From: Hypsibius dujardini
Lineage: Eukaryota > Tardigrada > Eutardigrada > Parachela > Hypsibiidae
DNA length: 27,738 bases
NCBI GenBank assembly: GCA_001579985.1
Contig: LRSR01008621.1
Span: 1-27,738 of the forward strand
Reading direction: 5' to 3'
Positions 21,564-27,738 of this stretch are shown here, piece after piece. Below the pieces are notes generated by a model that saw nothing but the letters and a program-made list of their open reading frames with translations, was not told the origin of the DNA and made no database searches. The number at the start of each line of letters is the position of its first letter. Position 1 is the first letter of the stretch. Made by a program: the position numbers and the translations under genes.

Positions 21564-23983
21564 GTCTGTCTGTCTGTCTGTCTTTCTACATGTCTATCTT
21601 GTCTTTCTGTCAGTCGGCGGGTCTGACTGTCTGTCTGCATGTCTTTCCATCCAGCTATTAAACTAACCATGTCTTTGTCTCATCACACGCTTCCAGCCGC
21701 TCCCCTTCCGCAAACGTAATTCCAACTGGGACTTTGTTGCGCAAACTGTATCCCGCCGCCGCCGGGAGAATCGGCGGTTCCGGCGGAATCCGCGCCACCG
21801 GTTTGACGTACTTCTTCTTCTTCTTCTTCTTCGTCTTGTCACCGGATTTCGCCTCCGATGATTCCGCAGACGAACTGCCATCCTCCACCACCCCTTCCTT
21901 CTTCATCCGTGTCTTTTTGGCGCTCTTACCTTCCGGTAGAGCGGTCTTCGCCGCCGGAAGAGACGGCACGTAGATCGTCTCAGCGGAATGGTCCTTTAGT
22001 TTCCTCGTCCACTTTTTCTTCGGCTTCTTTGCGGGAGGCTCATCAGCGTCCATGGCATCCACAACAACAGCGGCGTTTTCTTCCTCCTGAGACTTCTTGA
22101 CCATCGCTGCGAGAACGGCACTCTGACTTCGTCTTCGGGTATTTTGGCCGATAATCACACCGGCCGGCGACGTTGTTGTCGACGTCGGTGGAGGTGTCTC
22201 AAGTTTAGGATGAACTGACTTAATAACTGAAGAAGTGGTATCAACGCCACCACTGAGAGACGGATCCAGCAACTCGGGAAAAGCGCGTAACAAATCCTGC
22301 GAACTGCGGCTGAGCGTGCGCGGTATGCTGTGAGGCGAGCCAGGAGAGGCGGACGGATTGAACGGCAAAGTGTCCCAGCCTTTTGAAAATCCCTCCGATG
22401 TCTGCAAATAGGCAATCCGATTAAAAGCAACCAAATTCAAGACTGTGATTTACTAAACGTTCGGTCGTACAGACTCACAACAAAGGCGCATCACCCACAC
22501 TCGGTCCCATAAACAACTATAAGCGTAACAGTACCCAATCAACCAGTCAATGGCACAAACACATCAATTCATCAATTAATCAATATTCCCTCGTTAATAC
22601 TAGGCTAATACAAAAACTACCACAATCAATCCATCAATCAATTGATTGATCAATTTAGTAGTAGCAATCATTTGCAACATTTTTAGCAAGCAAAAATAAA
22701 CACTTACCGACGGTCCGCTTTGATCGAACAAATAAGAAGTGCTCGACTGCTGCTGCTGCTGTTGCTGGTTCCACTGAGTTGGGTGCGACGGGCTTCCGGC
22801 GAACTGCTGCGGCGAAGCCAGCCGATTCACAGACGGTAAGCTCCCAGAAGATGCGGGATAATTGTGCTGCCAGTTCGGAGAAGTCGTGCTGGTGCGATTG
22901 TAATAGTTATCCAGCGGAACTGATGGCATCACCAGGGACGTCACCTACAAACATGCACACACGTGACAAAAATCTTGCGCTGACCGAATTAAGCACTTCA
23001 ACTCGGGGGGCTGTGCAACTGCCATGCGTCGAACGAGTGTAATGGCTTAACTCGGTTAGCGCAAGGTTTTTGCCACGTATGTAATTTTCTTGAGAGCTAA
23101 TTGGAGAATTTTAAGAATCACATCACTTATCAGACTTTATGAAAATAGCAACACTTTCAGTATCTAAAATATGAGTTTACATAAAATATCGTAATCTTTA
23201 AAGTAAATTTAGTGATTTCAAAGTAAAACTAACTTTTAACTATCGATTTCTCTTTTTGTGGATTCAAGTCCAAAAATATATTTTATTTATACTTATATTC
23301 AAAAGCCTCTTTGAGCCATTTGAAATATCTTTAAAATATGGTTAAACAATGCTAAGGGTGATAAAAAAATGTCACTTATCGCATCAAAAACTCACCTGCG
23401 GCAACTGCTTATACTCTTCCGGTCGAAAGCTTCCCGGGGACGGCTGCTGCTGCTGCTGCTGCCATCCATGGCTCGGGTAGCTCAAACTCTTAGCTGGTGG
23501 CAAATATCCCCCCAAATTCTGCTGCTGCTGCTGCTGCTCCCCCAAGTTCAATGCACCACCTGGCACCGAAAACGGTAGCAGCTGTTGCTGCTGAAGTTGT
23601 GCCCCTGCAGGTTGATACGGCGACGTTTGATTGATCGCCTGATTGAGGTGCTGATGGATTTGCTGCTGAAACGGGTTGATTGATTGGCTGATCTGCTGTA
23701 GCTGCGGCTGCTGCGGAAATGTGCCCAATAAATAATCAACTCGTCCGCCGCCACGCAAGTCGTAATTCCTCGTCAAGGAGGCTACGGATTCCCCGTGCCC
23801 CGGGGACGAAATGATGGGGGAGGTCCTGGCGGTCCCGCCTGCAACAACCGGAGCGCCACGGGACTCAACGGAGTGGGGTGATTTGATGACAGACACGGAG
23901 GAGGACGTCGTCGCAGAGGAAACTTCCAACACGAGCTGCTGTGGAGATGTGGGCACAGCACCGCGGTTATTTGTGGAAGTCAT
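9969..23983 (-). CDS. PHF20: PHF20 / MBD-R2-like chromatin reader (tandem Tudor, C2H2, PHD), NSL-complex type
   Basis: Thirteen coding exons (minus): 23983-23396, 22944-22708, 22401-21668, 21073-20832, 19306-19203, 18185-17702, 16059-15682, 15063-14347, 13801-13327, 12906-12450, 11916-11673, 11186-10419, 10360-9969. They total 5820 nt, 1939 residues, every junction in phase. PHF20/MBD-R2 proteins read methyl-lysine and belong to the NSL complex with the MOF acetyltransferase. Residues about 1-275 are Q-rich. Tudor 1 is near 503-560 (ERLEACDETKTWYKAKIV, VHFEGWNTRYDEW, RIRPL). Tudor 2 is near 571-625 (IGDYLIARW, YVILYHDGAKRLV). Basic AT-hook-like patches lie in the 17702-18185 exon. A C2H2 finger uses C1044, C1049, H1062 and H1067. 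A complete C4HC3 PHD finger spans 1352-1395 (C1352, C1354, C1366, C1369, H1374, C1377, C1392, C1395). The start is the first in-frame ATG after an upstream stop. Human PHF20 is about 1000 residues, so this is nearly twice as long. The two Q-rich 5' exons are linked by phase only and are the weakest part. Confidence 0.82.
11220..11600. repeat. Degenerate TCTG array with higher-order duplication, PHF20-like intron
   Basis: Imperfect CTGT/TCTG units. Longer phrases recur about 170-360 bases apart, for example AATATCTGTCAGCCTTGT near 11337 and 11509, and GATGTCTGATT near 11211 and 11568. Confidence 0.65.
11920..12440. repeat. Degenerate CAGA array, PHF20-like intron
   Basis: CAGACAGA-type units scattered through the 533-nt intron between the PHD exon (12450-12906) and exon 11673-11916. 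No exon is needed here: the phases of the flanking exons match directly. Confidence 0.7.
12907..13326 (-). other. PHF20-like intron before the PHD exon
   Basis: AT-rich intron with a TCAA tetranucleotide run near 13272-13290. No coding content recognised. Confidence 0.6.
13802..14346 (-). other. PHF20-like intron after the C2H2 exon
   Basis: AT-rich intron. A short inverted repeat (AATAGGCATT and AATGCCTATT, loop about 31 nt) lies near 14216-14264. Nothing else supportable. Confidence 0.55.
15064..15681 (-). other. PHF20-like intron upstream of the C2H2 exon
   Basis: AT-rich intron of 618 nt; apart from short TTTAAATTTAAAT-type runs I see nothing in it. Confidence 0.55.
16615..16671. repeat. 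Perfect CAGA microsatellite
   Basis: Three ACCG units run into about ten uninterrupted CAGA units (16628-16669), the cleanest array of this type on this strand. Confidence 0.93.
16882..17214 (+). CDS. Unrecognised 110-codon open frame, no ATG; exon or gene relic
   Basis: A stop-to-stop frame on the plus strand inside a PHF20-like intron, so antisense to that gene. The translation is well mixed, not low-complexity (ECIDGVLWFRAINLQPSH, RLPKKFPIKWADKRALNLDG, GLPLALTGNTPYTQEQLLQ), which is unusual for this intron's AT-rich sequence. There is no Met in frame, so it would need an upstream exon; a possible acceptor is CCGCACAG at about 16891-16898. The frame ends in the second unit of a 22-bp minisatellite. 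I do not recognise a family. It could be an exon of a nested gene, a processed relic or a transposon fragment. Confidence 0.35.
   Translation, partial: VPSAAQQHECIDGVLWFRAINLQPSHRKSSYILTGNVVHTRLPKKFPIKWADKRALNLDGGYALKKDNRRTQLKGLPLALTGNTPYTQEQLLQLLLKVKPSAPESQAFCS
17161..17270. repeat. 22-bp minisatellite, five units
   Basis: Five consecutive 22-bp units of the form CTGCTCCTGAAAGTCAAGCC plus TT, with few substitutions, start at 17161, 17183, 17205, 17227 and 17249. Confidence 0.93.
18186..19202 (-). other. GC-AG intron within the second Tudor region
   Basis: The upstream exon (19306-19203) ends CTCCAG and is followed by GCAAGT rather than GTAAGT. The acceptor before 18185 is TTTTTAG. The GC donor sits in the strong AG-GCAAGT context typical of genuine GC-AG introns. 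The joined protein runs FANQLQ-ELVAVAS in phase. The intron also holds the hairpin at 19062-19159 and a 19-bp duplication near 18522-18556. Confidence 0.78.
19062..19159. repeat. Long near-perfect hairpin in PHF20-like intron
   Basis: The arms begin TTGGTGCTGCTT and end AAGCAGCACCAA, pair over about 40 bp, and enclose a 15-nt loop (19102-19116). There are two wobble-type differences, one mismatch and one bulge. The size suits a microRNA-type precursor, but a small foldback element is equally possible. Confidence 0.75.
19307..20831 (-). other. Large intron splitting the second Tudor domain
   Basis: 1.5 kb. The exon-proximal part (about 19430-20000) is unusually GA- and GT-rich and CpG-containing for an intron: a GA run near 19439-19459 and GT runs near 19699-19719 and 19770-19790. 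A 14-bp tandem duplication (CGTGGGCTGGGCCC) lies near 19969-19997. The rest is AT-rich, with repeated AATTAACCG phrases near 20397 and 20474 and a run of 12 G at 20549-20560. No exon found. Confidence 0.6.
21150..21660. repeat. CTGT array in PHF20-like intron
   Basis: Degenerate CTGT units surround a near-perfect core at about 21509-21583, the longest such array in the window. It fills the intron that splits Tudor 1. Confidence 0.92.
22402..22707 (-). other. PHF20-like intron 2 with TCAA repeats
   Basis: Contains TCAA/TTGA runs near 22550-22580 and 22622-22655, the latter partly palindromic. No coding content. Confidence 0.6.
22957..23083. repeat. 127-bp hairpin element beside PHF20-like exon 2
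   Basis: The arms are about 38 bp: left contains CTTGCGCTGACCGAATTAAG, right contains CTTAACTCGGTTAGCGCAAG. They differ by about five transitions. The element lies in intron 1, just upstream (gene sense) of the exon 2 acceptor. No target duplication was recognised. Confidence 0.7.
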
Positions 23984-24629
23984 TGCCAACCGGCAGAGAG
24001 CCGGTAGCCCACAATCTTGCAAGTTATTGGACACCTTGTGCTGGAGTGTAGGTGTGGAATGAGTGCGAGAAAAAAAAGGAAAACGAAGAAGGATATCGTG
24101 TACAGGGTGTCTTCAACAGTTCCGCCGTGTTTTCTAGATAAAAATCAAACTTAAAACCAAATCCGTCCTCCGACGGGATAAGATGAGGGCCGGACCATAT
24201 GATGCCCAGAAAAATAATAAAATCAGGAAACGGCAACAGCTGCGGGGAGGGCGGGTCGAGATTTCTGCCAAAGGGGCTGAATGAAAATTTTAAATTCCAG
24301 CAAAACAAAGCAAAAACGATGCACACGTGAGGGGGATACGTTCGTACGTTTGCCTTGTGGCAAGCGATACGCTGCTACACACGAGACTGGAGCAGGCTCG
24401 AACTAAGACCACTCCTAGAGATAGCATCAAATGACAAAAAGATCGATTTGATTGGATTTGATTTTGATTTGACGGCTACTTTGAAACGTAAAGACCTCAA
24501 AGCTTTTTCATCGTTTTTTTTTCCTTTTAGCAATTCTCAAGACTTCAAAGATGTACAAATTTCAATCAATTTAATGTTTATTGCAATAAGGTACGCTCAA
24601 GACTGACATCGTTGCCGGTTCTTCTACTA

Positions 24630-24774
24630 CTATATTTTCGCGTTAGACAGGGACAGCGTACGAGCAGTGGAACGTTTAATCGGCCACGGGGCGCTTGTGC
24701 TGTGTATACGGTGCACACAGCCGTGCACAAGTTCCATTCCAGTACGACTGTCCCTGTCTAACGCGAAAATACAG
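24630..24774. mobile_element. 145-bp foldback MITE with TA target duplication
   Basis: Inverted ends CTRTATTTTCGCGTTAGACA continue into GGGACAG, about 27 bp with one transition, and a weaker palindrome runs through most of the centre. TA dinucleotides at 24628-24629 and 24775-24776 flank the element, as in Tc1/mariner-type insertions. There is no coding capacity, so it must be moved in trans. Confidence 0.78.
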
Positions 24775-24918
24775 TAATTAACTTGGGTATCCAGTTTTCA
24801 CAAGGTAAACTACCCAACAGGCAACATTATATGCTCTACTATCGGATTCGTTTACTCAAAAATTTTTAACATACTAGTACTTTTAATCAGTTTTGTGACT
24901 GTAAACGGCGGCGGCGAA

Positions 24919-25118
24919 CAGTGGCGCGCCGAGCTTTGGTTTAAGGGGGGGGGTGTTTTTTATTGTATCCGAAATATTTCCGATAGAATGTAAGGGGGGA
25001 GTATTGCATGACAATTCTCAATCATAGTGTTTTTCCCTAATGGGGGACCCTTGGGGCACTTTTTTTGCTTTCGAGGGGGGTTTTAGATCAACAAACACCC
25101 CCCCTCGGCGCGCCACTG
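24919..25118. mobile_element. 200-bp hAT-type MITE with perfect 8-bp target duplication
   Basis: The ends are CAGTGGCGCGCCGAG and its inverted copy. Subterminal G-runs also pair (GGGGGGGTGTTT against AAACACCCCCCC). The target duplication GCGGCGAA is identical at 24911-24918 and 25119-25126. An 8-bp duplication with CAGTGG-type ends is diagnostic of hAT transposition. No transposase is encoded. Confidence 0.92.
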
Positions 25119-25480
25119 GCGGCGAAGGAATAGTATAGTTTTTCTACTAAAACCCATACAAAATATATTTTAATCATGCCAGAAAACGCCAGTTAGGAAC
25201 TTGAAATCTATCTTTTTATTGATTTGCAATATAAATGCGTTAAGAAGTACGGAAAGTTGGTTGGTCTGGTCCATTTCTGAACGAAAATCATGCTAAAAAA
25301 TGACCAAAATCAAATCAAAATCAAATGAATTTCAAAATCATATTAAATGACTTTCAAATCAAAACAGACCCCTATTTGATTTGATTTGAATTTGACATTT
25401 GATGCCATCCCTAGCTCCCACTGTGTTGGGGTAAACCCTGCTGCTGTAAACTTTGTCCATCGCACACTGAAGCTTTCTTT

Positions 25481-25538
25481 TATCGAATGATCAAAGCAAA
25501 ATATTTCGATTGAAATATTTTGCTTGGACCATTCGATA
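25481..25538. repeat. 58-bp near-perfect hairpin
   Basis: TATCGAATGATC-AAGCAAAATATTT type arms pair over about 26 bp with two mismatches around a loop of a few bases (GATT). It lies immediately left of the CTGT/CTCT array. Confidence 0.75.
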
Positions 25539-25554
25539 ACGTTGTTTATCGTAT

Positions 25555-25720
25555 GGTGTCGGTCTGTCTGGCCATCTATCTCTCTCTCTCTCTCTCTGTC
25601 TCTCTGTCTGTCTGTCTGTCTCTCTGTCTGTCTGTCTGTCTCTCTGTTTCTCTGTCTGTCTCTCTGTCTGTGTTCCGTCGGCCCATCTATCTGGTTGTCT
25701 GTCTCTCTGTATCTAACCGG
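25555..25720. repeat. Mixed CTCT/CTGT array
   Basis: TCTC dinucleotide run followed by interleaved CTGT and CTCT units, downstream of Smoothened. Confidence 0.9.
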
Positions 25721-25982
25721 AACTAGTAAAAAGGTCTGAATAATGGTGTTCACGGTGGTTGTGATCTTTCTTGCTCCTTCGAAAACACATTCTCAATTCA
25801 GACCGCAAACCGGAATAACGTAGTCCGAAAGAAACACACACTAACACAAACACACACACACACACCCTACAGCATTTCGACAAATTTACATTACTGTTTT
25901 CTAAAAATCCAGAATCTAAAATTTTCCCATGAGGTCCCATCTGATCACAGAAAAGATATCCGTAAAAAGCACTTAAAAATCT

Positions 25983-27449
25983 TTACGCATTCGAAGAGTC
26001 GCACACAGACTCCGGTCTTTGGTCCAATTGCGATGAGGCGCCGTCATCGTCATCGTCATCCGTCGTCGTGGTCACCTTCGTCTCCGCCCCCACCACCGGC
26101 GCCGCGGCCTCATCCAACGAGTCCCGCGAGGACCCCCGCCCATCCAACCGTTCCAAATCGATCCCCTCATCCGGACTGTCCAGTCGGTGGTCGCCGCCGG
26201 CCTTAGCAGCTCGCTCTACCGGTGACACTGCGCGGATCCGTGAGATCTTCCGTCCCGGCTGCGACGGCACCTGCAGCCGTCCGTGCTCGACCGGCGGTGG
26301 CGTGAAACTGATGTACTCCTCCGCGGGGGAGTAATGCATCATGTCCAATTGACTGACGGACCGACTCGGCGACGGTGTCGGCCGACCCTGTCGGAAGAAC
26401 TCCACCCGACCCGGTCGCCGTTGCCGCGGAACCACGGGAGACGGTGCGGTCATCACGACCTGCACCGACTCATCCTGACTGTCGAGAATCACCCCGGTCG
26501 AGGAGCTTCGATGGTACGGGGACGGACCGGTCGTCGAAGACTTCTTTCGCTGCTCTGATCGGATTTTCCGTGCACGGTCCTGCCAGTTTTGGAGGCGATC
26601 TTCTTCGACCGTCACGACGGAGACACTGTCGGACGACGGGTCGATTGGTGGGATCGGGTTCGGACTGACAGAGCTGCGGTGGTATGGAGACGGTCCAGCC
26701 GTGGAATACTTCTTCCGATGCTCTGAACGGATTTCGCGTGCGCGGTTTTGCCAGTTTTGGAGACGGTCTTCTTGGACGCTGCTCTGGGAAACACCGTCAG
26801 AGGACAGTAACGAATCGACCGGCGGCATCGGGTTCGGGCTGACGTCGCGAGAGCGGAAATAGTCGCTCCTTCCGGTTGAGGCGTGATCGATCAGGTCGTA
26901 GAGGTTGCTGTTGTGGCTGTGCTCCAGGACGGCAATGTGAACAGAGGAAGGGCTTGGCGGAGACGTATCATGATGGGTGTCAGGCACGAAGGAGAGGTTG
27001 TCGTTGCCGGAGACGGTGGTGGTGGTGACCGGAATGGAAGCGGCGGAACGGTTGGTGCGGAAGGTTACCACCACACTAACGTGCTTTAGTTTTCTAAAAT
27101 TATTGCACAGCAGATCAACGGACGATTCATAAAACGAAGCCACGGCACGAAAGGCAGACAAACAATTGGCCAAAAAAGGAAATTCCGACTGACTAAATAA
27201 GAGACATAGACAAGCAGGCAGACAGACAGGCATATTACAAGTGCAAGGCGGCGACATAAGCCTAACCTTTTGATGGTCTTAACCCATCCGTGCAGCTGAT
27301 TGTGACGCCAGACCCAGGTGCTGAAGATAATACCCGCCACAAATTGCAGGGCCAAGTGGACTCCGAGTTCAATGGTCTCATAGTCCATCGAGATATTCGG
27401 TACGCAGTGATTCAAAGTCTGTCCGCGAATAGCATTAGCTAAGTGACAC
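25983..27449 (-). CDS. smo: Smoothened, C-terminal part (TM7 and cytoplasmic tail); 5' beyond window
   Basis: Two exons (minus): 27449-27267 and 27093-25983, split by a 173-nt intron in phase 2, giving about 430 residues to the stop. Smoothened is the seven-pass Hedgehog signal transducer. The first exon has an extracellular loop with two cysteines (CHLANAIRG, LNHCVP), then the seventh membrane segment ending FVAGIIFSTWVW, then HNQLHGWVKTIKR. The GIxxSTWVW motif is that of Smoothened; Frizzleds have GITSGxWIWSGKT and lack the long tail. The roughly 370-residue tail is Ser/Pro-rich. It contains a tandem duplication of about 57 residues (26503-26845), each copy with a basic helix-like stretch followed by a PKA-type site, and an acidic Asp run near the end. 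The Frizzled cysteine-rich domain and TM1-6 are off the right edge. A frame reading through the intron is an artefact. Confidence 0.82.
26503..26845 (-). repeat. Tandem duplication inside Smoothened tail exon
   Basis: Two coding copies about 168-175 bp long. Both encode VSPNPxPPxD, then EDRLQNWQxRAR, xIRSExRKK, and STxGPSPYHRSS. The nucleotide copies have diverged clearly, so this is not a recent event or an assembly slip. Confidence 0.9.
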
Positions 27450-27738
27450 CTGAAAATCGGCAGAAATTATAGTTACCGTAACTGTTTTGACCACTAATCA
27501 CCGATCTCTCGAGCTCGGAGTTCGAAGTATTCAAAAGGCATGGACCCTGTTGCGATCAGTTCGCCATAGCATAATCTGTGAACCAAGATATGTGGATACT
27601 GTTGGAATGTAACATTCTCGGTCTCTTCCCCCCCCCCTCTGTCTGTCTGTCCGTGCGTCAGTCTGTCTGTCTGTCTGTCTGCATGTCTGCATGACTGCCT
27701 GCCTGTCTATCTGTCTGTCCGTGCGTCAGTCTGTCTGT
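27450..27738 (-). other. Smoothened intron running off the right edge, with CTGT array
   Basis: Begins upstream of the TTTTCAG acceptor at 27450. Contains a C-run near 27629-27638 and CTGT units from about 27641 to the end. No in-phase upstream exon could be supported. Confidence 0.65.

Larger units (their letters stand above)
24415..25414. mobile_element. Possible 1-kb element with inverted ends, host of nested MITEs
   Basis: The left end (24415-24436) reads CTAGAGATAGCATCAAATG and the right end, reverse complemented (25414-25393), reads CTAGGGATGGCATCAAATG. Both ends lead into AAATCAAAT-rich subterminal DNA. A related sequence stands at 17602-17624. Two complete MITEs lie between the ends. 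No open frame for a transposase is seen. Confidence 0.45.
23984..25982. other. Intergenic region between PHF20-like and Smoothened, rich in small transposons
   Basis: Both flanking genes are on the minus strand, so this holds the PHF20-like promoter and the Smoothened 3' region. It contains two MITEs, paired dispersed-repeat ends, a 58-bp hairpin and a CTGT/CTCT array. No gene recognised. Confidence 0.7.

Noticed and set aside
25983-27257. Single 424-codon frame through the Smoothened tail
   Set aside because: Its N-terminal part is the 173-nt intron read through; a TTTTAG acceptor at 27094 joins in phase 2 to the TM7 exon instead.
27470-27600. Possible upstream Smoothened exon (frame reading MPFEYFELRAREI)
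   Set aside because: Its only good donor (ATCG-GTGATT) ends in phase 1 whereas the next exon needs phase 2; other frames have stops.
1-27738. tRNA, rRNA genes, CRISPR arrays, bacterial operon signals
   Set aside because: None recognised; tandem repeats here are micro- and minisatellites without spacers, and gene structure is eukaryotic.

Overview
The window is nuclear DNA of a multicellular animal, most likely a compact-genome invertebrate. The evidence is intron-split genes with GT-AG sites, a PIWI-clade Argonaute, a Smoothened receptor and a Tudor/PHD chromatin reader of the PHF20/MBD-R2 type. Exons are GC-rich and introns are AT-rich. Introns are crowded with degenerate CTGT/CAGA and TTGA/TCAA tetranucleotide arrays. 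I cannot name the phylum from sequence alone.

Layout, left to right. (1) 178-4381, minus strand: the 5' ten coding exons of a PIWI gene, covering the N-terminal, L1, PAZ and L2 parts. MID and the catalytic PIWI domain lie beyond the left edge. (2) 4382-5467: an intergenic stretch before a divergently transcribed gene, with one doubtful secreted-type ORF. (3) 5468-6832, plus strand: a complete PPIL3-type cyclophilin (4 coding exons, 160 aa). Its stop codon lies inside the first unit of a 25-bp minisatellite. (4) 7484-9409, plus strand: a complete ABT1/Esf2 ribosome-biogenesis factor (5 exons, 321 aa). (5) 9969-23983, minus strand: a 13-coding-exon PHF20/MBD-R2-like gene (reconstructed 1939 aa). 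It has a Q-rich N-terminus, two Tudor domains (the second split by a GC-AG intron), AT-hook-like basic patches, a C2H2 finger and a PHD finger. (6) 23984-25982: intergenic DNA with a nest of small transposons: a 145-bp TA-flanked foldback MITE and a 200-bp hAT-type MITE with a perfect 8-bp target duplication. Both lie between two inverted copies of a dispersed repeat. (7) 25983-27449, minus strand: the last two exons of Smoothened, with the seventh membrane segment and a long tail that carries a tandemly duplicated basic/PKA-site module. The rest of the receptor lies beyond the right edge.

The genes do not form one pathway. They are a chance neighbourhood of housekeeping genes (PPIL3, splicing; ABT1, rRNA processing), chromatin and small-RNA genes (PHF20-like, PIWI) and a signalling gene (Smoothened). 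All exon models were built by hand from splice sites, with reading phase checked at every junction. No transcripts or database searches were available.

The least explained items are: long intronic hairpins (19062-19159 and 22957-23083), an unrecognised 110-codon open frame antisense to a PHF20-like intron (16882-17214), the nested MITEs, and the Smoothened tail duplication.
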